Assembly (NCBI GenBank): GCA_016840125.1
Contig: JAEOSY010000490.1
Span: 1 to 42,035, forward strand
From: Candidatus Helarchaeota archaeon
Lineage (GTDB): Archaea; Asgardarchaeota; Lokiarchaeia; Helarchaeales; HEL-GB-A
Reading direction: 5' to 3'
Length of the DNA stretch: 42,035 bases
The translations under genes and the position numbers were made by a program. Positions 16,949-24,687 of this stretch are shown piece after piece. The first letter of the stretch is position 1; each line of letters begins with the position of its first letter. Below the pieces are notes generated by a model. That model was not told the origin of the DNA and did no database searches. It was given only the letters and a program-made list of their open reading frames with translations.

Positions 16949-19471
16949 TCATGGTTTGAAAGTCCAAGTCGCCTCCAGAGCCGCTGTCGGAACAGTAGAT
17001 CGATAGACTGGATGATATTGATACTCAACATACATATAAAGTAAATCCAAATAATGACTTGACGCTGGATTACCACTCTGCCCACCTGGATAAATAAATG
17101 AAGATGTATCCGATGTTGTGACATTTCCTAGATCTATAACGATTCTCATACTGGGGCCACCTGTTTCCCACTGATTATTTAAGATACCTCCACCGCCGTC
17201 TAGTGGGATATGAGGACTGCTCAATACCGACATTCCCGTCAGATGCTCAACATAAATTTGATGATGCAATCCCCAAGTCCAATTTGAGATAGGTCCATGC
17301 ATACTTTGTAACGCGGCAACAGTTTCATTTAAACTCTTCAACATTGTGTGGTTCCGATCTTGAGTTCCAGCTTTTGAAGTGTCATTAAACCAAATCGAAT
17401 TCGGCTGAAACTTCGTAAGATTCTCTAAAATAGTGATTCGTGGTTTCCGCAAGCCCGTCGTATCCCAGTCACTAAATTCGTCATTCCACGTATTGAACTC
17501 AAAGGTCGGTAGCCATCGATCCCAGATTGTAGGAGCGGTCAAATTCTTATAATACATGTATGTTTGATTCCAAGTAGTCAATAGGTTCATCACATCGACA
17601 GTAGTTTGATCATATGTGATTCCTTGTACGTTGATTGAGTAATTCCATGCATCAATCAGAATCGGGAGGAACTGACTGGCTGAATAAGCATAATTATCCC
17701 CTTGCATCGCTTTGAAATCTGTCATTGTGAATGAGTTACTTGCTTCTAGGAGCTCTCTAATTCTTCGGCAACGCCACCCATCAGCAAATGTGTTTTCACC
17801 GATGTAGTATTGATAGCTGTTATTGACACGGTTGATCGATAACTGGTTAGCAGAGCCGACCCAACCTCGGCTAGGATTCACTTCCCTCGGCAATTCATTG
17901 AACGGAACGAATCCTGCCCATTCTTCACCAACTCCAGTCCCATTCTGTACCACATTCCCTGTCAAATTCCCGTCGGGACTGCCCGCTACCCCCTGCTTAC
18001 GAAGAGGAAACGGACCCGAAACTGTCATGGCTATATTCCCTTTATCATCTGCATATACGAAGTTTTGCATTATACCCATCCAACGTAGTCCTTCATTGAA
18101 TTCTGTAAAATTATTTGCTTTGTTGATTAGAACTAAGCCTTTCATTTCATTGCTGTAATTCTCCCCAAGTTCTACATGCGTCGCCGTCCACTTCATAGAT
18201 ATGTTGGAAAACCCAGTTCCTGTCAGATCTCTCACAATATTGTGATCGGTGATGAGAGGACCATGAATCGTTTCACGGACCGTTATGGTTTCGCTTGAAC
18301 CGTCCTTTAAATTAATGACTTCAGTGTGAAGCTTTAGGGGTACCCAAGCTCCATCGTAATAGTAATGGGTGTCATTAACTTGTTCCTCGTAGAAATCGAC
18401 ATGAGAATCGCCTCCAATGTTGGTAAGGGACCAGGCGATATGGTCATTATGCCCGATTATGATAACAGGTGCTGCTGGAAACGAAACTCCAGTGCAGTTA
18501 TATCCTTCATCACTAACCATATGCACTTCATACCATAAGGATGGCTGTTGATAGCCCAGATGGGGATCACCTGCTAACAAGGGATTGCCTGTCGGTGTTT
18601 TGGAGCCATTTACTGCCCAATTATTGCTGCCAATGACATCCGTTAGGGCTCCAAATATATTAAGACGTTCCTCTACCAAAACTCTGAGAGCTAAAATTGA
18701 TTTTAGCAATGACGAAGGCTCCTCTTCTTCTAAGGTAGTTAACTCCTGAATAATTGGAGGAATAAAAGGTTCTCCCATTGTAGAATTAGGATATAACTCT
18801 TCATAAACATTCGCCGGTATATTCGCTTGAAGGAGGGTATTATCTAGATCGGAAAAGTCGCCTGATAAATCCCATGCTTGGAGATATTTAAAGACAACCG
18901 TATCATAGGGGGACCAAGGTTCTGGTGTGATGGATAATAACTTGTATTCTAAAGGTAGGGTCCATGGTGTGATTGAATCAATGAATTTATTGACCCCATT
19001 TGAATAATTTACAAGCATGTTGTAGGATGCAGTATCGTTTTCCTGTATATATGCTGTTGCTAATTCCGCATGTCGGTTGAATCCCAGGATCCTAAAATAT
19101 TTGTCTGTATTAACGAAATCTTCCCCTAGAATCTCCGCTAATCTACCATCCGAAGCCCTCCGAAACATATCCATCTCGAAGAGGCGATTGGAAGCATGTA
19201 CATAGCCTAGAGCGAAGAAAAGGTCGGCATCAGTTGTCGCATGGATATGAGGAACTCCAAGATTATCGATCTGAACCGTAACTATCCCATCTAATTGCGA
19301 ATCAGTAATTGTCATATCGTGATTTTCTGCATTTCCTGGAACCGTCCATACTCCAAAGGGATTGAGAAAATTCCCCAAGGCGGGGATTATACCAAAGCTC
19401 ATCGTGAGAAGAATTATGAATCCAATAGTTCCGCTAGCTACACAAATTTCTTTGATTATTTTTCCTTTCAT
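16949..19471 (-). CDS. Penicillin-acylase-family (S45) exported Ntn hydrolase
   Basis: An 840-residue precursor. A hydrophobic segment at about 10-33 is a signal peptide or anchor. The alpha-chain region contains NLGVPHIHATTDAD and FALGYVHASNRLFEMD, typical of the family. The autocatalytic cleavage and nucleophile site is Gly281-Ser282 (GSNNWAVNGSKT), followed by LLAGDPHL. Maturation would give alpha and beta chains from one polypeptide. The family hydrolyses amides such as N-acyl homoserine lactones, beta-lactam side chains and acylated peptides; the substrate here is unknown. Many N-x-S/T sequons agree with an extracellular location in an archaeon that N-glycosylates. A small membrane-protein gene follows at 7 bases. 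Confidence 0.93.
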   Translation of the reverse strand: MKGKIIKEICVASGTIGFIILLTMSFGIIPALGNFLNPFGVWTVPGNAENHDMTITDSQLDGIVTVQIDNLGVPHIHATTDADLFFALGYVHASNRLFEMDMFRRASDGRLAEILGEDFVNTDKYFRILGFNRHAELATAYIQENDTASYNMLVNYSNGVNKFIDSITPWTLPLEYKLLSITPEPWSPYDTVVFKYLQAWDLSGDFSDLDNTLLQANIPANVYEELYPNSTMGEPFIPPIIQELTTLEEEEPSSLLKSILALRVLVEERLNIFGALTDVIGSNNWAVNGSKTPTGNPLLAGDPHLGYQQPSLWYEVHMVSDEGYNCTGVSFPAAPVIIIGHNDHIAWSLTNIGGDSHVDFYEEQVNDTHYYYDGAWVPLKLHTEVINLKDGSSETITVRETIHGPLITDHNIVRDLTGTGFSNISMKWTATHVELGENYSNEMKGLVLINKANNFTEFNEGLRWMGIMQNFVYADDKGNIAMTVSGPFPLRKQGVAGSPDGNLTGNVVQNGTGVGEEWAGFVPFNELPREVNPSRGWVGSANQLSINRVNNSYQYYIGENTFADGWRCRRIRELLEASNSFTMTDFKAMQGDNYAYSASQFLPILIDAWNYSINVQGITYDQTTVDVMNLLTTWNQTYMYYKNLTAPTIWDRWLPTFEFNTWNDEFSDWDTTGLRKPRITILENLTKFQPNSIWFNDTSKAGTQDRNHTMLKSLNETVAALQSMHGPISNWTWGLHHQIYVEHLTGMSVLSSPHIPLDGGGGILNNQWETGGPSMRIVIDLGNVTTSDTSSFIYPGGQSGNPASSHYLDLLYMYVEYQYHPVYRSTVPTAALEATWTFKP

Positions 19472-19653
19472 CTCAAGATCCTTCTTTTGATTATATTTTT
19501 TTTAATCTACATTAGCTGTAATAATAATTGAGTTAAAAAAAGATATAAAATCTACCCCTTCTTTTGCCAAGATTAATATAAACCTATTACATTACATATC
19601 GTAAGAATAATTATTCCTCCCTAAACCGAGTGATATGATAAAGAAGTGATATT
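19472..19653. promoter_or_regulatory. Divergent promoter region between acylase and thioredoxin-fold genes
   Basis: 182 AT-rich bases separate the two divergent starts. AT tracts such as AGATATAAAAT (about 19543-19553) could serve as TATA elements. A ribosome-binding-like AAGTGAT lies 5-11 bases before the ATG at 19654. No gene is seen. Confidence 0.35.
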
Positions 19654-19914
19654 ATGGTGAAAGTGGAATACTTCACATCACCGTGGTGAGGAAGCTGTAG
19701 ATTTCAAGATGCAGTGATTGAACAAGTGAAGGGCGAAATGGAAACGGATTCGATCGAATGGATTACGCGGAATGTCGCGGAACCGGCATCGAGACAAGCA
19801 GCGCTTGACTATAAAGTCCGTTTTGTGCCAACTACAATTATTGCTGGTGAAAAATGGCTGGTCGGTGTTTCCTCACCCGAGCAATTGAAAGAAGCTATCC
19901 TACAATTTAAATAA
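19654..19914 (+). CDS. Probable selenocysteine (UGA) thioredoxin-fold protein
   Basis: The frame from ATG 19654 to TAA 19912-19914 gives 86 residues with one in-frame TGA at 19687-19689 (residue 12). The surrounding residues read YFTSPW-[TGA]-GSCRFQDAV, so TGA occupies the first cysteine of a thioredoxin C-x-x-C active site, giving U-G-S-C. A cis-proline motif (RFVPT) near residue 58 and a C-terminal SPEQLKEAILQF helix complete a minimal thioredoxin/glutaredoxin-type fold. Neighbouring genes use TGA as an ordinary stop, for example the acylase, so local recoding to selenocysteine is the simplest explanation. A single-base change in a Cys codon (TGC/TGT to TGA) is the alternative. A conventional gene call would start at 19714 and miss the active site. 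The 3' UTR contains a SECIS-like hairpin. It is probably a thiol/selenol oxidoreductase or peroxidase helper. Confidence 0.75.
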
Positions 19915-19928
19915 ATGCTGGATGAGTC

Positions 19929-19948
19929 CCTCTTATAAAGAGGTTTTT
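19929..19948 (+). terminator. Hairpin plus T5 after the selenoprotein gene
   Basis: CCTCTT (19929-19934) pairs with AAGAGG (19938-19943) around an ATA loop and is followed by five T. It lies 14 bases after the stop codon. It looks like a weak intrinsic terminator or mRNA-end structure. If the SECIS candidate downstream is real, transcription must pass through it. Confidence 0.35.
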
Positions 19949-20010
19949 GAAAGAAGATGGATGACAGCGGCAGGGCCTGCCTGCTAAAATAGGGGCGAAA
20001 GACTTTTTTT
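19949..20010 (+). promoter_or_regulatory. Candidate SECIS-like stem-loop in the 3' UTR
   Basis: By eye, an outer helix pairs 19949-19956 (GAAAGAAG) with 20003-20010 (CTTTTTTT, including G-U pairs). A GC-rich inner hairpin pairs AGC-GGCAG (19966-19973) with CTGCC-GCT (19977-19985, one bulged T at 19982). The internal loop between them holds ATGA on the 5' side and a purine-rich GCGAAAGA on the 3' side. Archaeal and eukaryotic SECIS elements also have two helices flanking a conserved purine internal loop, located in the 3' UTR in archaea. The apical loop is only three bases and no covariance is available, so this is a candidate only. Confidence 0.35.
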
Positions 20011-20053
20011 ACATTTATCCTAACATTTCTTTACAATTCTCAAAGCCCGGAAG

Positions 20054-20659
20054 ATGATCCCTATGGGTTGGATACGAAAAATTCTGTTGATAAGCGGTGG
20101 TTTGATACTTCTATTCACCTTTATAACCATGCTATCGCAAGTTTATACAGAGGGTTTGGGTTGGGATGGAATTGATCAAAATCTCTATATATTTTTATAT
20201 ATTATCGGTGGCGCCCTCATCGGTAGCATGTTTGTGTATGATCTAGTTTCCTTTATTTTGCTCCGATCAGATGTCCACCAAATCCTGGATGAAAGCGAAC
20301 GAATTACTCCTCTGGAGATCTCCCGGATGCTCGACGAACCCCTCTGGCGCGTGCTTCCTATCTTTCGGAAGCGATTTGAACCAGGTATTTTGATTTCGTT
20401 ATCTGGAAAATATATGCATTTCAATGAAACCTTCCAAGAGCAATTCTTAGAAGAATACTCCAAGGGAATTCACACCATTGGCGAGCTAGCTCATAATTTT
20501 GCCCTATCCAAGAAAGAAATCAACCTTATTATCGATGAGTTAGACTATAAAGGGGTCCTTCCTGATGTAAAAGCTCCCTTGGAACGTCACGCGAAAGAGA
20601 TCTCCACCAAAGGTTTGCGGAAAACCGTCCGACGCCGGAAGAAACTCAAAAAGAAGTAA
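20054..20659 (+). CDS. Two-TM protein with cytosolic helical domain
   Basis: A 201-residue protein with two membrane helices (about 8-28 and 43-68) and a cytosolic part of about 130 residues. The cytosolic part contains ITPLEISRMLDEPLWRVLPIF and TIGELAHNFALSKKEINLIIDELDYKGVL, two segments that resemble winged-helix or HTH repeats, and ends in a very basic tail (RRRKKLKKK). It could be a membrane-tethered DNA- or RNA-associated regulator; this is inferred from composition. Starts at 20054 (ATG) or 20063 (MGWIRK) are equally plausible. A perfect hairpin follows the stop. No family is recognised. Confidence 0.75.
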   Translation: MIPMGWIRKILLISGGLILLFTFITMLSQVYTEGLGWDGIDQNLYIFLYIIGGALIGSMFVYDLVSFILLRSDVHQILDESERITPLEISRMLDEPLWRVLPIFRKRFEPGILISLSGKYMHFNETFQEQFLEEYSKGIHTIGELAHNFALSKKEINLIIDELDYKGVLPDVKAPLERHAKEISTKGLRKTVRRRKKLKKK

Positions 20660-20664
20660 GTACC

Positions 20665-20690
20665 CCCTATTTTATTCTGATAAAATAGGG
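20665..20690 (+). terminator. Perfect 11-bp hairpin after the two-TM gene
   Basis: CCCTATTTTAT (20665-20675) pairs without mismatch with ATAAAATAGGG (20680-20690) around a TCTG loop, six bases after the stop codon at 20657-20659. No T tract follows, so it is not a classical terminator. It may stabilise or process the mRNA 3' end, or be a dyad operator for the protease gene downstream. Confidence 0.5.
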
Positions 20691-20777
20691 ATACCACAGA
20701 TTTAATATAATCCGATGTTTAATTAAGATCTACTTATGTTATGTGTAATAAAACACAAATAATACTAGGTGTAGCTT

Positions 20778-23177
20778 TTGCATAGAGGGAAATGGGCACA
20801 ATGTTTCACCGGATTGTTTTTGCTAATGCTCATAAGTACAATTCTTCCGTTACTTCCACTATCTAGCTCTCCTATAGATGCCTCTCAACCACTCAAAAAG
20901 AGTGTCCCTGCGAAATACACCTATATTTCTTACGTTTGCGCTGATAATAACTTAGGGACTTATGGAAATTCGGATGTTAATGAAATGGAGCTGGGTTACG
21001 ATGATCTCGTAACTGATGTCCATGTTCTCTCACTCCTAGACCTCCTCAGTGGCGATTCTGTCGCTTATTACATTTCCCATGATACGGACTCTAACACAAT
21101 CACCTCAACGGTACTGGCGGGGACCGGACTCCCCTCGGAAGCGAACATGGGCAACCCGAATACGCTGGTTACTTGGGTTAATTTCTGCATGACCAATTAT
21201 CCCGCGGACCATTATATACTAGATTTGTGGGACCACGGGTCTGGCTGGGAAATTTGCATCGATGAAACCTCCGGGAATGATGCGCTTACAATGGCTGAAC
21301 TGCGGGATGCCTTGGCTACCATTAATGCATCTACTGGAAATAAAATTGATATACTCGCGATGGATGCGTGCTTAATGGGAACTTTAGAAGTTGCTTATGA
21401 ACTCCGGGATTATGCATCCATATTAGTAGCATCTGAAGATGCAATTCTCGCAGCTGGATTTCCATACGATACAGTTATCGCTGACTTATGTGCTGATCCC
21501 ACTCAAAACACCACTGAATTTGCGAGCACCATCGTTGATCTCTTTCATGCGGCACAGTTTCCCTTCTTCGCCTCATGCCTTGCGGCAGTAAATTTAACGT
21601 TGGTGGGGTCCTCTATCGCTACAAATTTTGCCACATTTGCTCAAAACCTGCATAGCTACCTTGATTTGGGCATTAAAAATGAGCTCTATAACGCGAGGAG
21701 TGATTCTGAAAATTTTTATGATCCCGATTTCATCGATATGTATGACTTTGCCCAGAATACTAAAAATGAAGCAGGCAACCTCACAATTCGCCAAAACGCG
21801 CAGGATCTGATGGATAACATCAGCGCTGCCATAATCAACGAGCACCAATATCAAAATCCAGGTGCCTATGGGTTGAGCATTTATTTTCCACGATTACAGT
21901 CTCAATATTCATCTGCTTACACTACCCACTTTTCACTCTCAAATGATTCGATGTGGGATGAATTTCTCGTGAAATATTATACTACTGCCAATTTCGGTCT
22001 TGACCTGCGGTACTATGAACTTGATGACTCAATTGGAAATAATAATAACACTCCCGATCCCGGAGAAACGGTTCAAGTCAATATTGAACTAGAAAATGTG
22101 GGTGATATTAATGCTGAATTTGTTAATGGGACTTTTTTTTGCTCGGATACTGCCAATGTGACTATTATCGATGGTTTCAAATCCTATGGCAATTTGAACC
22201 CGAGCGATACGGTTACACGCACCTTTACGTTTAATATTAGTGGTAGTTGCGTGACTGGTCAGATCCTCCCCCTTGGTATTACGACGATTTCGAAATTCGA
22301 TACTTACACCATTACTCGCAATTTCACGTTCGAATTCGTCGTGGGACGGGAAATCACCATCGGTGGTGCCACGCTCCTGACTGCCACGGAGATCTCCTTT
22401 GGGACAATCTATGGCAACCTTCCTGGTCCAGGAACCGAGGAGGAATCGTGGCTTAAACTGTCTTGTTCTGCTGACCAGTATCTAACGCTCAATCTGACGG
22501 GACCTCTGCTGACTGATTTCGATGCCTACGTTTATGGTCCTGATGAGGATTTGGTTTCGGTAGCTGGTAAAGCAACGTACCCGGATATCTGCAGCATACT
22601 TCTTTCCCAATCAGGTTTCTATTACATTAAACTACTAGCCTGTGGAAGCGGGTCCGGATATTATGAAATGTTGGTTAATATTACATCATCCGCCTATGAA
22701 GACGGGTTATTTTACGGTACTGCTTTCACCCTCCCGGGCAATTGCACAGTTACCGGATCCCTACCAGGACCAAATTCCTCTCAATACATTTACTATCGTG
22801 TTATCATGGACAGTGGTCAAGTATTGCGGGTATCTCTTGATGGCGATCTTGGAACCGATTTTGATGTATATTGCTATACGCCTAATCTTGAGGAAGTATC
22901 CCGATCCACTAGTCCCGATTCATCCGAAGAATGTGTTTTTCGATCTTCCTCCGCGGGTTACTACTACATAGTCCTGTCCCGCTACTCCGGATCTGGCGAT
23001 TTTACTCTTGACTTAGAAATAGATGATTATATCTTCCCCATCTGGCTACTCATCCTTATTATTATCATTATTGCTGCTATCGTCCTCTTAGGTATTGCTT
23101 TCTATCGTTCCCAACAGCGGAAAGCACAAGAACACATCCATACGGACTTCTTCGTTCCGGAGCTCGACGCCTTCTAA
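20778..23177 (+). CDS. Clostripain-like (C11) secreted protease 1
   Basis: A 799-residue exported protein. The signal peptide covers about 1-35. The peptidase C11 domain (45-400) has the catalytic dyad His153 (LWDHGSG) and Cys198 (AMDACLMG). A CARDB-like domain (about 405-510) and two PPC-like beta domains (about 560-640 and 650-745, with FDAYVYGP and FDVYCYTP calcium-type loops) follow. A transmembrane helix near 752-776 leaves a short basic cytosolic tail. C11 proteases typically cleave after Arg/Lys. TTG at 20778 is the only in-frame start because a TAG lies six bases upstream. It is the most divergent of three paralogues in the window. Confidence 0.9.
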   Translation: MHRGKWAQCFTGLFLLMLISTILPLLPLSSSPIDASQPLKKSVPAKYTYISYVCADNNLGTYGNSDVNEMELGYDDLVTDVHVLSLLDLLSGDSVAYYISHDTDSNTITSTVLAGTGLPSEANMGNPNTLVTWVNFCMTNYPADHYILDLWDHGSGWEICIDETSGNDALTMAELRDALATINASTGNKIDILAMDACLMGTLEVAYELRDYASILVASEDAILAAGFPYDTVIADLCADPTQNTTEFASTIVDLFHAAQFPFFASCLAAVNLTLVGSSIATNFATFAQNLHSYLDLGIKNELYNARSDSENFYDPDFIDMYDFAQNTKNEAGNLTIRQNAQDLMDNISAAIINEHQYQNPGAYGLSIYFPRLQSQYSSAYTTHFSLSNDSMWDEFLVKYYTTANFGLDLRYYELDDSIGNNNNTPDPGETVQVNIELENVGDINAEFVNGTFFCSDTANVTIIDGFKSYGNLNPSDTVTRTFTFNISGSCVTGQILPLGITTISKFDTYTITRNFTFEFVVGREITIGGATLLTATEISFGTIYGNLPGPGTEEESWLKLSCSADQYLTLNLTGPLLTDFDAYVYGPDEDLVSVAGKATYPDICSILLSQSGFYYIKLLACGSGSGYYEMLVNITSSAYEDGLFYGTAFTLPGNCTVTGSLPGPNSSQYIYYRVIMDSGQVLRVSLDGDLGTDFDVYCYTPNLEEVSRSTSPDSSEECVFRSSSAGYYYIVLSRYSGSGDFTLDLEIDDYIFPIWLLILIIIIIAAIVLLGIAFYRSQQRKAQEHIHTDFFVPELDAF

Positions 23178-23253
23178 ATCTCTTGTTTGCTGTAGGAACT
23201 TTTATCAAATTTTTTTGAGGGATCATTCATACCCTTCTCCAGTTGGTGTATAA

Positions 23254-24657
23254 ATGGAAGACCGTTGGTATGATTTACGGGTCAATGTGACCATTATTTT
23301 AGTCATAATTATTTTCGTTATCAATTTTGGGGCTCAATTTCTCCTCTATTCAAACCAAAATGAGCTGGCAATAATATTCTTCGGGAGTGACACTCCACAA
23401 AACCTCGCCAACATCCGCTGGATGATAGCTGCCTCTTTACTGATTTCTGCTGCAACCCTAATATTCTGGGGGTATTACTCGGATAAATATTCTAAGAAGA
23501 AGATGTTAATTTTTTCCAGTGCTATCTGGATTGCCTCCTGTTTCTTTATGTTTCTGATGGGTGCCTCCATTACCTACGCACAATTATTCCTTGCTCAAAT
23601 TTTCTTTGGGTTAGGCTTCGGCGCTGTTTATCCCATCTGTTATTCTCTCCTTGGTGATATTGTAAAGCCGGAAAGTCGTGGCAAAGTATATGGCGTCGTG
23701 ACTGTTATTGGAGGCGCTGGTATGGCAGTAGGGCTTTTTATGGGGTCTGCCTTTCATTTAGGGACCTATCCTTTTAACTGGCAAATGCCCTTCCTTATTA
23801 TCTCAATAATTGGTACTGTTTTGATTCTTATTCTTCTCTTTTTTGGAACAGATTTGAAGAAAGGGGCAGCTGAGCATGAACTCAAAGAGGTACTCGAAGA
23901 TGGCGCAGTTTACACCTACGAGATTAAGCGGGAACATCTAACCGCTCTCTGGAAAAAACCCACCAATGTATATTTATTCCTACAAGGTATCCCTGGCATG
24001 ATTCCTTGGGCAGTTCTGCTCATTGTGGCTCCGATTTACTTTCAACACCTTGGCTATGAAGCAAACACCGCGAATCTAATAGTGCTTGGGTCTCAAGTTA
24101 CTAATGCTCTTGGGGCTATCTTTGCTGGTTGGTATGGTGATCGGCTTGCTGTTAAATCTCAAAGAAAAAGGGTGTTATTTGTCGCCTTATGTATTCTTAT
24201 ACCCGTCCCGTTCTTCGCTACCGCCTTCCTACTTCCCTATCCTCTCGTTGGACCTGACGCTGGTTTAGGGGTATTTTTCGCCAACCCCCTCTATATTACG
24301 GGCTTCCTTTTAATCGCCTGCGGGTCCTTCTTTGCAGGTAGCGCTGGCGTAAATTGGTATACTATCACTTCTGATGTGAATGTACCCGAAACTCGGGCCA
24401 CAATCATAAGTTTCCATGCTTTGACGGACAGAATTGGGAACGCTTTTGGTCCTATCCTTGCTGCTATTATTGGTCCCCTTCTTGTTCTTGGCGGGCAAGG
24501 TGAACCCTTGATTATCGTTTTTGGAGTGCTCTTCTGGATCCCGTGTGCCGTCTTCTGGTTCCTCTCCATGAAAACTGTCGACCCTGATGTGCTTCAAATG
24601 AAAAATCTCCTGAAAACTCGTGCCAAAGAACTCGAAGCTGGTCTGAAATCTTCTTAA
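23254..24657 (+). CDS. MFS transporter
   Basis: A 467-residue protein with about twelve membrane helices. The MFS loop motif appears as WGYYSDKYSKKKML between helices 2 and 3, and GLGFGAVYPICYSLLGD with ESRGKVYG in the helix 4-5 region. The second half repeats the loop as AGWYGDRLAVKSQRKRV. This points to the Spinster/drug-efflux-like part of the superfamily, but the substrate is unknown. It starts with ATG 76 bases after protease 1 and ends convergently with the HerA gene in a T-rich gap. Confidence 0.88.
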   Translation: MEDRWYDLRVNVTIILVIIIFVINFGAQFLLYSNQNELAIIFFGSDTPQNLANIRWMIAASLLISAATLIFWGYYSDKYSKKKMLIFSSAIWIASCFFMFLMGASITYAQLFLAQIFFGLGFGAVYPICYSLLGDIVKPESRGKVYGVVTVIGGAGMAVGLFMGSAFHLGTYPFNWQMPFLIISIIGTVLILILLFFGTDLKKGAAEHELKEVLEDGAVYTYEIKREHLTALWKKPTNVYLFLQGIPGMIPWAVLLIVAPIYFQHLGYEANTANLIVLGSQVTNALGAIFAGWYGDRLAVKSQRKRVLFVALCILIPVPFFATAFLLPYPLVGPDAGLGVFFANPLYITGFLLIACGSFFAGSAGVNWYTITSDVNVPETRATIISFHALTDRIGNAFGPILAAIIGPLLVLGGQGEPLIIVFGVLFWIPCAVFWFLSMKTVDPDVLQMKNLLKTRAKELEAGLKSS

Positions 24658-24687
24658 TTTCCCCTTTTCTAATACTTTATTCTTTTT

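Noticed and set aside
19714..19914. 66-residue frame as a complete protein
   Set aside because: It starts after the redox motif; the thioredoxin-fold N-terminus is in frame upstream across the TGA.
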